64,000 nucleotides of DNA from Camarhynchus parvulus. Taxonomy: Eukaryota > Chordata > Aves > Passeriformes > Thraupidae. The notes beneath the pieces are model-generated. The model saw only the letters and a program-made list of their open reading frames with translations. It ran no database searches and had not been told where the DNA came from. Below are positions 10,030 to 45,800 of this stretch, one piece after another; the first letter of the stretch is position 1; the number at the start of each line of letters is the position of its first letter. Position numbers and translations under genes: made by a program. Location: the NCBI RefSeq assembly GCF_901933205.1, contig NC_044591.1, positions 1,337,501 to 1,401,500 of the forward strand, in the 5' to 3' direction.

Positions 10030-11530
10030 GGAGCTGCATCCTCTGGGGGGTTCCTTATCCCCAGTTCTTGGGATGCTCCTTATCCCGAATCCTCTGGGGT
10101 GTTCCTTATCCCCAGTTCTCTGAGATATTCCCTTCATCCCACATCCTCTAGGGGGTTCCTTGTCCCCAAATCCTCTGGGATGTTCTCTTCATCCCGAATC
10201 CTCTGGGGTGTTCCTTTTTCCTGCACCCTCTGGGGTGTTCCCTTCATCCCCAATCCTGTGGGGTGTTCCTTATCCCCAGTTCTCTGAGATATTCCCTTCA
10301 TCCCACATCCTCTGGGATGTTCCTTTTTCCCCAAGTCCCCCGGGATGTTCCCTTCATCCCAAATCCTGTGGGGTGTTCCTTATCCCCAATACTCTGGGAT
10401 GTTCCTTTTTCCTGAATCCTCTGGGATGTTCCCTTCTTCCCAAATCCTCTGGGGTGTTCCTTTTTCCCCAAATCCTGTAGGATGTTCCCTTTTTCCTGCA
10501 CCCTCTGGGATGTTCCCTTCATCCCCAAATCCTGTGCAATGTTCCTTATCCCGCATCTTGTGGGATGCTCCTTTTTCCTGCCTCCTCTGGGATATTCCCT
10601 TGATCCCACAGCCCGGCCCTTCCCCAAATCCTGTGGGATATTCCCTTCATCCCAAATCCCGTGGGATGTTCCCTTCATCCCGAATCCCGTAGGATGTTCC
10701 TTATCCCGAATTCTCTGGGGTGTTCCTTTTTCCTGTCTCCTCTGGGATGTTCCCTTCATCCCTCAGCCCGGCCCTTCCCACATCCTCTGGGCTATTCCCT
10801 TTTTCCCGAATCCTGTGGGTTATCCCTTTCCCCCCCCATCTCGTGGGATGTTCCTTACCCCGAATTCTATGGGATGTTCCCTTTTCTCTGTATCTTGTGG
10901 CATGTTCCTTTATCCCACATCCTATGGGACGTTCCTTTTTTTCTGCACCCTCTGGGATTTTCCCTTTCCCCCAAATCCTGCAGGATGCTCCTTTTTCCTG
11001 CAGCCCAGCCCCTCCCCAAATCCTGTGGGATGTTCCCTTCATCCCAAATCCTCTGGGATATTCCCTTTTTCCTGCATCCTGTGGGTTATCCCTTTTTCCC
11101 TCCATCCTCTGGGATGTTCCCCTTTTCCTGGATCCTCTGGGATGTTCCCTTCATCCTGAATCCTCTGGGATGTTCCTTATCCCGAACCCTGTAGGATGTT
11201 CCCGTTTCCCCCCATCCTCTGGGATGTTCCTTTTCCCCGTATCCTGTGGGATGTTCCCTTCATCCCCCATCCTCTGAGATATTCCCTTTATCCCACATCC
11301 TGTGGGATGTTCCCTTTTTCCTGTATCCTGTGGGATATTCTCTTTTTCCCGCACACTCTGGGGTGTTCCTTATCCCAAATCCTCTGGGATGTTCCCATTT
11401 TCCCATATCCTGTGGGATGTTCCCTTCATCCCGGATCCTCTGGGATGTTCCTTTTCCCCACATCCCATGGGATGCTCCTTATCCCGTATCCTGTGGGATG
11501 TTCCTTTTCCCTCCATCCTGTGCGATATTT
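10030..11530. repeat. 1.5-kb minisatellite, unit about 28-30 bp
   Basis: About 50 diverged copies of ATCCTCTGGGATGTTCCCTT plus CATCCCGA, with TTTTTCC and GGTGTTCC variants and short inserts (CAGCCCGGCCCTTCCC) recurring at about 10610, 10765 and 11000. Confidence 0.95.
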
Positions 11531-11784
11531 GGGATTTGGGGTTTTAGGGGGAAATCGGGCTGGCAGACGGGGGAGCCCTGAGGGTCCCCAGGCTGCGGCT
11601 GCAGGGGGGGCCCAGGGGGGCTCTGCAGGGACCCTGAGCTGCCCCGGGGCACAGAAAGCAAAAATTTCCCAGAAAAAAACCCCAAATTCGGTGCCAGCTC
11701 CCCTCTGGGTGCCTCTGGGCAGGGCAGGGATTGAGAGATCATTTGGTGCCCCCTCGGGGGGCTCCTCTGACCCCCCAGAGCCAA

Positions 11785-12565
11785 AAGCCATCGGGGACAC
11801 CCCATCCCCATCGGGGACACCCCTGTCACATCAGGGACACCCCCTGTCCCCGTGAGGACACCCCATCCCCATCGGGGACACCTCCGGGCCCACTGGGGAC
11901 ACCCCTGTCACACCAGGGACACCCCTGCCCCATTGGGGAGCCCTCTGTCCCATCAGGGACCCCCCCATCCAATTGGGGACCCCCCTGCCCCATCGAGGTC
12001 ACTCCCTGCCCCATTGGGACACCCCCCATTTGGGCCCCCTCCCAGTCAACTCCCCTGCCCCATTGGGACACCCCCTACCCCATTTGGGAACCCCCCTGTC
12101 CCATCAGGGACCCCACTGCCCATTGGGGACGCCCCTGTCCCATCGAGGACACCCCCTGCCCCATCAGGGACCCCCTGTCATTGCCTGCCACACCCCTGCC
12201 TTGGACCCCTGTCCCATTGGGAACCCCCTGGTCCTGTTGGGGACACCCTGGTCCATCAGGGACCCCCCCCTGCCCCACTGGGGACCCCCCTGCCCCATCA
12301 GGGAACCCCCATCCAACTGGGGACACGCTTGTCCCATCGAGGACCCCCCTGTCCCACTGGTGACCCCTCTGCCCATTGGGGACACCCCTGTCCCCTTGGG
12401 GACAACCCCTGCACCATCGGGGTCACCCTTTGCTCCATCGGGGACCCCTCTGCCCCATTGGGGACCCCCTGTCCCATCGAGGACACCCCCTGTTCAATCA
12501 GGGACCCCCCTGTCCCACTGGTGACCCCCTGTCACATTGGGGACCCCCCTGTCCCCCCCACTGCT
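11785..12565. repeat. Minisatellite of about 22 bp
   Basis: Copies of CCCCTGTCCCATCGGGGACA with CATTGGGG and CATCAGGG variants. Confidence 0.93.
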
Positions 12566-12844
12566 TTGGGGTCCCTGTCCTGTGCCCAGGGGCTCCCCAC
12601 ACCCCGGGCGTTTCCAGCCCCTTGGCCTGGCCCGAGCTGCAGGAATTCCCCTGGAAGTGAAACATTTCCCTGGAAAAAATTTTAAAATTAAAATTTCAAA
12701 AAAAAAATTAAATTTAAAAAATCCGAACTGGTGAAGGGTGTTTGAGCAGCACCAGGGCAGATATCGCAGCGGTTGTTGTTTCTTTTTGGGGGCAATTCGA
12801 ATTTAAAATGTAAAAATAAACAATAAATTTAAATGTAATTTTTA
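12566..12844. other. Unique sequence with AT-rich end
   Basis: GC-rich on the left, then AAAATTTAAAATT-like AT sequence from 12670. No element is recognised. Confidence 0.4.
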
Positions 12845-13110
12845 AAGGGCTTTGGGGGGGAGGTTTGGTTGTGGGGGTTTTTTTGTTTGGGTTTTTGTTG
12901 GTTTTGGTTTTGTTTTATGGGGGTTTTTTTGGTTTTGTGGGGGTTTTTTGGCGGGTTTTTTTGTTGTTGTTTCTGTTTTGTTTTGTGTTTTGTTTTATGG
13001 GGGTTTTTTAGTGGTTGTTGTTGTTGTTGTTGTTAGCTTTGGGGCTTTGTGGTTTTCTTTTGTTTTGTTTTGCTTTTGGGGGGTTTTTTATTAGGTTTGT
13101 TTTAGAATTT
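12845..13110. repeat. G/T-rich low-complexity tract
   Basis: Irregular runs of GGGG and TTTT with a GTTGTT trinucleotide block at 13010-13035; almost no A or C. Confidence 0.9.
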
Positions 13111-13194
13111 TTAAATTGCCCAGGAAGCAGAATCCTCCGTGCCCAGTGCCAGGGCAGCAGGGGCTGATCCTGGGCTGCTCTCCGGGGCAGAGCC

Positions 13195-13341
13195 GCCTCC
13201 TCCTCCTCTTCTTCCTCTTCCTCCTCCTCCTCCTCCTCCTCCTCCTCCTCCTCCTCTTCTTCCTCCTCCTCCTCCTCCCTTCTTCTTCCTCCTCCTCCTC
13301 CTCCTCCTCCTCCTCCTCCTCCTCCTCCTCCTCCTCCTCTC
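13195..13341. repeat. (CCT)n trinucleotide array
   Basis: CCT repeats with TCTTCTT interruptions. Confidence 0.97.
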
Positions 13342-13964
13342 CCAGTTCATCCCACACAGACTCCCAGTCCATCCCCCAGTTTATCCTGCACAGCTCATCC
13401 TGGGCTGGGTTTGGAGCTCTCTCTCCACCCTGCCAGGGTTTGGGGTGGATTTGGGGTGAGTTTGGGGCTCTCTCCTGCCTGCTGAGGATTTGGGGTGCTC
13501 ATAGCTCATCCCCCATGGATTCCCAAGAGGATTCCCAGTTAATTCCCCAAGGATTCCCAGTCTATCTCCCAAGGATTCCCAATTCACCCCACACAGATTC
13601 CCATTTCACTCCCCAAGGATTCCCAGTTCACCCCACACGGATCCCCGGCTCATCCCCCAAGGATTCCAAATTCATCCCACAAAGATTCCCAGTTCACCCC
13701 CCATGGATTCGCAGTTTATCCTACACATTTCATCCTGGGCTGGGTCTGGGGCTCTCTCCTGCCTGCTGGGGGTTTGGGGTGTCCATAGCTCACCCCACAG
13801 GGATTCCCAGTTCACCCCACAGGGATTCCCAGCTCATTCCCAGCTCATTCCCAAGGATTCCCAGCCCCGCCCTCCTCGGTTCCCGATCCTTCCCCGGCTC
13901 CGGCGGTTCCGCTATCCCGGGATGCCCGGGAGGGCTTTGGGATCCTCCCCTGGCCCAGGGAAAA
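13342..13964. repeat. Degenerate minisatellite of about 22-24 bp plus larger duplicated block
   Basis: GGATTCCCAGTTCATCCCCC-type units at 13500-13700 and 13790-13860. A larger block containing CATCCTGGGCTGGGTTTGG and CTCTCTCCTGCCTGCTG occurs at about 13395-13510 and again at 13730-13790. Confidence 0.75.
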
Positions 13965-15128
13965 CCTGCCACAAATCCAGGGAAAACCTGTCCTTTATCC
14001 CAGAAAACCTGTCCTTTATCCAAGGAAACCTGTCCTTTATCCAAGGAAAATCTGCTCCTTATCCAGGGAAAATCTGCCACTTTTCCATGGAAAACCTCTT
14101 TCCCAGGGAAACCCTGACACTTTTCTGGGGAAAATTTGCCACTCATCCAGGGAAAACCTGCCTTTATCCCAGGAAAAACCCTGGCACTTACCCAGGGAAA
14201 ACCTAACATATCCAGGGAAAATCTGTTGCTTATCTGGGGAAAAATTGCCAGTTTTCCTGGGAAAATCTGCCACTTTTACATGGAAAATCTGCCACTTCCC
14301 AGGGAAAATCTAGCACTTTTCCAGGGAAAACCTGCCCTTTATCCAGGGAAAATCTGCCCTTTATCCCAGGAAAAAACCTGGCACTCACCCAGGGAAAACC
14401 TAACACATCCAGGGAAAATCTGCCATTTATCCAGGGTAAATGTGCCAGTTTTCCTGGGAAAATCTGCCATTCATCCAGGGAAAACCTGCCATTTCCCAGG
14501 GAAAATCTGCCATTCATCCAGGGAAAACTTGCCTTTTAGCCAGGGAAAACCTGACACTTACCCAGGGAAAAATTTGCCAGTTTTTGAGGGAAAACCTGCC
14601 ATTTATCTAGGGAAAATCTGCCACTCACACATGGAAAATTTGCCATTTCGAAAATGCCCTTTATCCAGGGAAAATCTGTCACACATTAAAACTCTCCACC
14701 AGGGGAAAACCTGACGCTTTTCCAGGGAAAATTTGCCAGTTTTCCTGGGAAAACCTGCCACTTCCCAGGGAAAATCTAGCACTTTTCCAGGGAAAACCTG
14801 CCCTTTATTCCAGGAAAAAACCTGGCACTTACCCAGGGAAAACCTAACAAACCCAGGGAAAATCTGTTGCTTATCCAGGGAAAATCTGCCATTTATCCAG
14901 GGTAAATTTGCCACTTTTCCAGGGAAAATTTGCCAGTTTTCCTGGGGAAATCTGCCACTCATCCAGGGAAAATCTGCCATTTATCCAGGGAAAATCTGCC
15001 ACTCACACATTGAAAATTCTCCACTTATCCAGGGAAAATCTGCTGCTTATCCAGGGAAAACCTGACACTTTTCCAGGGAAAAATCTGCCAGTTTTCCTGG
15101 GGAAATCTGCCACTCATGCAGGGAAATT
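13965..15128. repeat. 1.16-kb minisatellite of about 22 bp
   Basis: About 50 copies of CCAGGGAAAATCTGCCACTT with a higher-order order of variants (CCTGCCCTTTATCCCAGGAA; CTTACCCAGGGAAAACCTAA) repeating about every 240-450 bases. Confidence 0.95.
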
Positions 15129-15560
15129 CTGCCCCTTCCCAGCCAAGCCTGGCTCATCCTCCTGCCCTGCTCCTGACTCCGGGATGTGCCTGGGAATGCC
15201 GAGAGCCAGGGAATGGGGCTGGAGCCCTGCTGGCCCCCCAGCCCTGCTGCTGCTCATTTTTGGGGTCCCTGGAGCCCCCCCAGGCTCCCCCCGTCCCCTC
15301 ACCCACCCTGGCCTTTGCCAGCCTGGAACAGCCGAGGTTTGAACGGCATCAGGGGCCCGATGTGGAGCCACAAAAGCCATGAAATTCAGAGCTAAGGCTC
15401 AAAAATGCACTTGACACCCGGCCCTGAGGCGTGAAAGGAGCTGAGGCCGGGCAGGGCCGGGAGGGGCTGGTCCCAAACCGGGGGACAGGAGGGGACAGGG
15501 CTGGGAGCCCAGCTGGGTGATGGTTTGGGGACAATCCCGGCAGCCAGGGCAGGGCTCTGC
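15129..15560. other. Unique intergenic sequence
   Basis: No gene or element is recognised. Confidence 0.45.
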
Positions 15561-16200
15561 CCTCCCTGCTGGGGTTCGGGGTTCTCTCCTCCCTCCCCAT
15601 GGTTTGGGGTTCTCCCTTCCAGGCTTTGGGGTGGGTTTGGAACACTCTCTCCTCTCTGCCAGCGTTTGGGGTAGATTTGGGGCTCTCTTCCCCTTTCCGG
15701 GGGTTTAGGGTTCTCTCTTCCAGGGTTTGGGGTGGATTTGGGACACTCTCTCTTCCCTGCCAGTGTTTGGGGTGGGTTTGGGGTTCTCCCTTACAGGGTT
15801 TGGGGTTGGTTTGGGGTTCTCCTTTCCAGGCTTTGGGGTGGGTTTGGGGCTCTCTCCTCCCTCCTGTGGGTTTGGGGTTCTCCCTTCCAGGCTTTGGGGT
15901 GGGTTTGGAACACTCTCTCCTCTCTGCCAGCGTTTGGGGTAGATCTGGGGCTCTCTCCCCCTTTCTGGGGGTTTAGGGTGGATTTGGGGCTCTCTCCTCC
16001 CTCCTGTGGGTTTAGGGCTCTCTCTTCCAGGGTTTGGGGTGGATTTGGGACACTCTCTCTTCCCTGTCAGTGTTTGGGGTGGGTTTGGGGTTGGTTTGGG
16101 GTTCTCCTTTCCAGGCTTTGGGGCAGGTTTGGGGCTCTCTCCTGCCTGCTGAGGATTTGGGGTGCTCTCCTCCCTCCCGGGGTGTGGGGTTCTCTCACCC
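15561..16200. repeat. Minisatellite of about 50 bp with higher-order structure
   Basis: Units such as TTTGGGGTGGGTTTGGGGCT and CTCTCCTCCCT repeat; a block of about 290 bases (15600-15730) recurs near 15890-16040. Confidence 0.9.
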
Positions 16201-16329
16201 TGCCCGGGGTTTGGGTGCATTTGGGGTGGGGTTGGGGCAGGGCTGGGCTCCCTCGCGCCCCCCCAGCGGGCAGTGCCCAGATCTGGAGTGACACTGGTGA
16301 GGACAAGGGGGAGGGTTAAAGCTGAAAGG

Positions 16330-16880
16330 GAGCGGGATGGGGTGGGATTTGGGCAGGATGGGATTTGGGCAGGGTGGGATTTTGGGCAGGATGGGATTTT
16401 GGGCAGGGTGGAATGGGATTTTGGGCAGGATGGGATTTTGGGCAGGGTGGAATGGGATTTTGGCAGGGCTGGATGGGATTTTGGGCAGGGTGGGATGGGA
16501 TGGGATTTGGGCAGGGATGGATGGGATTTTGGGCAGGATGGGATATTGGGCAGGGTGGGATGGGATATTGGGCAGGATGAGATTTTGGGCAGGATGGGAT
16601 ATTGGGCAGGATGAGATTTTGGGCAGGATGGGATATTGGGCAGGGTGGGATGGGATATTGGGCAGGATGGGATTGGATTTTGGGCAGGATGAGATTTTGG
16701 ACAGGATGGGATATTGGGCAGGATGAGATTTTGGGCAGGATGGGATTTTGGGCAGGATGGGATGGGATTTTGGGCAGGATGGGATTGGATTTTGGGCAGG
16801 ATGGGATTTTGGGCAGGATGGGATTTTGGGCAGGATGGGATGGGATATTGGGCAGGATGGGATTGGATTTTGGGCAGGAA
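16330..16880. repeat. 15-16-bp minisatellite
   Basis: Copies of GGGATTTTGGGCAGGAT with GGGATATTGGGCAGG variants, about 34 units. Confidence 0.95.
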
Positions 16881-16885
16881 TCCTT

Positions 16886-17072
16886 CCCTGTGAGGGTGGG
16901 CAGGGTGCCCAGAGCAGCTGGGGCTGCCCCTGGATCCCTGGCAGTGCCCCAAGGCCAGGCTGGGCAGGGCTGGAGCACCTGGGCCAGGGGAAGGTGTCCC
17001 TGCCATGGCAGGGTGGGATGGGATGAGCTTTGAGCTCCCTTCCCACCCAAACCATCGCAGGATTCTGAACGA
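16886..17072 (+). mobile_element. CR1 LINE 3' end
   Basis: AATCCTTCCCTGTGAGGGTG, GCCCAGAGCAGCTGGGGCTG, GGTGTCCCTGCCATGGCAGG and CCACCCAAACCATCGCAGG, ending ATTCTGAA, follow the CR1 3' consensus in sense orientation. Confidence 0.92.
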
Positions 17073-17500
17073 GGCCCCTCCTTTTCCCGCCTCTCTCCCC
17101 AAGCAGGGGAACCCCATTTGTGCAGAAAATGCAAAGCTGGGTTGGATTTATTGAAAGGCCCCCAATGCCAACCCCCCCTCGCCCTTTATCTGACAGCAAC
17201 CCACAGAAATCACTCATAAATCAACGCAAGGAGCCTTGAACATGAATTTATTGCACGTTTTTGCAGCTGAGCCAGGATGCAGAGCAGCTCCAGCCACTCC
17301 TGCAGCCCTGCACGCCCTGGGCTCACCTGCCGGGGCTGCAAACGCCGCTAATTGAGCGGTTAATTGAGCAGTAATTAATCCTAGGGGTTAGAAACAAACA
17401 GTGCGGTGAATTGGAGCTGAGCTGGAGGAGCAGGGCCGTGCGCTCCAGAGCGCTCCTGCTGCTCACACTGCAGCTGCCAGCCCAGCCCAGGCTCAGGCCG
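17073..17500. other. Unique island with clustered TAATTR motifs
   Basis: 17340-17400 contains GCTAATTGAGC, GGTTAATTGAGC and GTAATTAATCC within 40 bases, a dense set of homeodomain-type cores. The rest is unremarkable and includes two minus-strand AATAAA. Confidence 0.4.
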
Positions 17501-17985
17501 GGTGTAACTCCTCATTTAAGGCCTGGCTTAATTTTAACTCCTCATTTAAGGCCTGGTTTATCTCCTCATTTAAGGCCTGGCTTAATTTCAACTCCTCATT
17601 TAAGGCCTGGTATATCTCCTCATTTAAGGCCTGGTTTAATTTCAACTCCTCATTTAAGGCCTGGCTTAATTTTAACTCCTCATTTAAGGCCTGGTTTAAG
17701 TCCTGAGTTTAGGCCTGATTTAAGGACTGGTTTAATTTTAACTCCTGGTTTAACGCCTCATTGATCTATTGGTTTATCTCCTGGTTTAAATTTAAGTCCT
17801 GATTTTAGGCCTGATTTAACTCCATTTGGTTTATGTCCTGGTTTAAGGCCTTGTTTCATTTTAACTCCTGCTTTAAAGCCTCGTTTAAGGCATGATTTAT
17901 TTCCTGGTTTAACACCTGATTTCACTCTTGCTTTAAGGCCTGATTTAATTTTAACTCCTGGTTTAAGGCCTGGTCTTGGCAGCTG
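17501..17985. repeat. Minisatellite of about 27-30 bp
   Basis: Copies of ACTCCTCATTTAAGGCCTGG plus TTTAATTTTA, degenerating to the right (TCCTGGTTTAAGG). Confidence 0.93.
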
Positions 17986-18024
17986 GCAGAGCCCTGGGGC
18001 TGGGCTCGGGTGGGACAGCAGCTC

Positions 18025-18290
18025 CCAGGGTGGGAGAGCTGCAGCTCCTGCGGCTCCTGCAGCCCCTGCAGCCCCCAGAGCTCCTGCGGTTCCTGCAACC
18101 CCTGCAGCTCCCAGAGCCCCTGCAGCCCCTGCAACTCCCAGAGCCCCTGCAGCCCCCAGAGATCCTGCAGCCCCTGCAGCTCCCAGAGATCCTGCAGCCC
18201 CTGCAACTCCCAGAGCTCCTGCGGCTCCTGCAACCCCTGCAGCTCCCTGCAATTCCTTGCAGCTCCTGCAGCCCCTGCAGCCCCTGGCAG
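18025..18290. repeat. GCAGCTCCTGCAGCCC-type minisatellite
   Basis: Irregular units of CTCCTGCAGCCCCTGCA and CAGAGCTCCTGCGG, 9-15 bases each. Confidence 0.9.
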
Positions 18291-18499
18291 GGGGGCAGGG
18301 AAGGTTCCCCCCTCCCCAGGCAGCTGAGCAGGGCATCCCCTGACCCCCCAGTGCCAGCAGCTCTCCTCCCCTCCTGCCAGGGCTCACACGGCGATGGAGA
18401 GCAGGGCCAGCCTGGCCTTGGGCCCAGGGGCAAAGCTGGGCACAAAGGGGGGGCTGAGGCTGCCGGGGCCAGCCTGAGCCCAGCTGGGGGGGGCTGAGG

Positions 18500-18640
18500 G
18501 ATGGGATGGGGATGGGATGGGAATGGGAATGGGAATGGGATGGGGATGGGATGGGAATTGGAATGGGACTGGGATGGGGATGGGATGGGAATGGGAATGG
18601 GATGGGGATGGGATGGGATGCGGATGGGGCTGGGACAAGG
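18500..18640. repeat. GGGAT/GGGAAT array
   Basis: GGGATGGGGATGGGAT and GGGAAT units, related to the array at 4616-4708. Confidence 0.93.
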
Positions 18641-19060
18641 CACTGGGGGTGGGATGGAGGCAGCGCTCGATGGGGCTCGGATGGGCTGCGGTCTCGGAGA
18701 GCTGGCCTCTCGCACTGGGGTCGCCCTCGCACCAGAGCTGCCCTCTCCAGAGCTGCCCTCTCCTGGCTCGAGGCTCCGCCCAGCCCAGGGTTAGGGGGGC
18801 TCAGGCTGGGGACAAAGCCCAGCCCCGGGGACAGAGCCAGCCTGGCTGCCCTGCACACCCCGGGTTGGGGCTGCTGGGGACAGGGAGGGACATGGCTGGG
18901 GACAGGTGACAGGGACAGATCTCAGCTCCTGCTCTGACCCTGCTCAGCCCTGTGCAGAGGGAACTGCCCTGGGGATGGGAGGCCAGGAGGGAAAGGGAGC
19001 CGGGCCCAGCTGTGCCTCTGCAGCCACCCCTTAATCAACAACCTAATTAAGCATGCTCAC
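18641..19060. other. Unique sequence downstream of ALDH4A1
   Basis: GC-rich and non-repetitive apart from a short duplicated GAGCTGCCCTCTCC. No gene is seen. Confidence 0.4.
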
Positions 19061-19061
19061 A

Positions 19062-19165
19062 CAGAATCACCGAGGTTGGAAAAGACCTTTAAAGTCACCA
19101 AATCCAACCACTGCCACACTCACCCTCGTGTCCCCAAGTGCCACCCGACCCAGGACACCACAGGA
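19062..19165 (-). mobile_element. CR1 LINE 3' fragment (reverse)
   Basis: CACAGAATCACCGAGGTTGG and AAAAGACCTTTAAAGTCACC, then AAATCCAACC, are the reverse complement of a CR1 3' end. It lies just beyond the ALDH4A1 stop and probably within its 3' UTR. Confidence 0.88.
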
Positions 19166-19312
19166 GCTCGGAGCTTTACCATTGAACAACATTATTTTTT
19201 TTTTTTTTTTCCTTTTTTCCTTTTTTAAAGATTTCCCAGGAGGGGAGGGGGGTCAGGGGTCAGTAGTGTAAGTGCTGTGCAGGGGTGGCAGTGTCCCCAG
19301 GCTGTCCCCAGG

Positions 19313-45250
<25,938 letters not shown>

Positions 45251-45800
45251 CCCGGCCCGCCCCGCCGCGCTCCCGGCCCGCGGCCGCCACCACCCACCGC
45301 GCGGGGGGAGGGAGGAGCGGGGAGGAGCCGCAATCATCGATTAATTAATAAATTAATAAACCCCCGGGGGCGGCGGTCTGGAGGGGCGGCCCCGCGCCCG
45401 CCGCTCGCTGTGTGTGAGGGTGCGGGCCCTGTCCCCCCCTGCCCGCGGGGTGCCCGTGGGGTGTCCCCAGAGGTGCGTCCCCCCGCGCGGGGATGGTTGC
45501 GGCCGGAGCGGGGGGCGGTGGCGCGCGCGGCACGTGGGAGGGGGCGGGGCGCGGGAAGGAGCCAAAACTCATTTAAAAAAGGGAAATTCGGGAAAAACAA
45601 CAACAAAAGCGGCCCGAGGAGAGGCAGCGGCTGGGACTGTGCCCGGAGCGCGGCGGGTCCGAGCCGCCCGAGAGGATCTGGGCGGGGAGAAAGAGAAAAG
45701 CAACTGAGAATCCCTTTGGGAACTGAGAATTACCCGAAAAAGGGTGATTTTAACGCAATGGAGGGGCCTGGCTGGGGCACCAGGCTAGGAAGAGGCTGAG
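45251..45800 (-). promoter_or_regulatory. ALDH4A1: CpG-rich ALDH4A1 promoter region
   Basis: Immediately upstream of the exon 1 ATG the sequence is very GC-rich and dense in CpG (CCGCGCGGGG, GGCGCGCGCGGCACGTGGGA). It contains an E-box-like CACGTG near 45530 and an AT-rich interruption at about 45335-45360. It is non-repetitive, unlike its surroundings. A TATA-less CpG-island promoter is the likely reading; the transcription start cannot be placed from sequence alone. Confidence 0.55.

Larger units (their letters stand above)
17247..19312 (-). other. ALDH4A1: Possible ALDH4A1 3' untranslated/downstream region with two AATAAA signals
   Basis: No AATAAA is seen in the first few hundred bases after the stop. 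The next minus-strand AATAAA hexamers are at 17252-17247 and 17152-17147, exactly 100 bases apart and each in a GAATTTATTG/GGATTTATTG-like context. They could end a roughly 2-kb 3' UTR. The stretch also contains arrays and a CR1 tail, so this is inference. Confidence 0.3.

Noticed and set aside
10030..15128. CRISPR-like regular repeats
   Set aside because: Units are directly contiguous with no unique spacers and diverge continuously, so they are minisatellites; the genome is eukaryotic.
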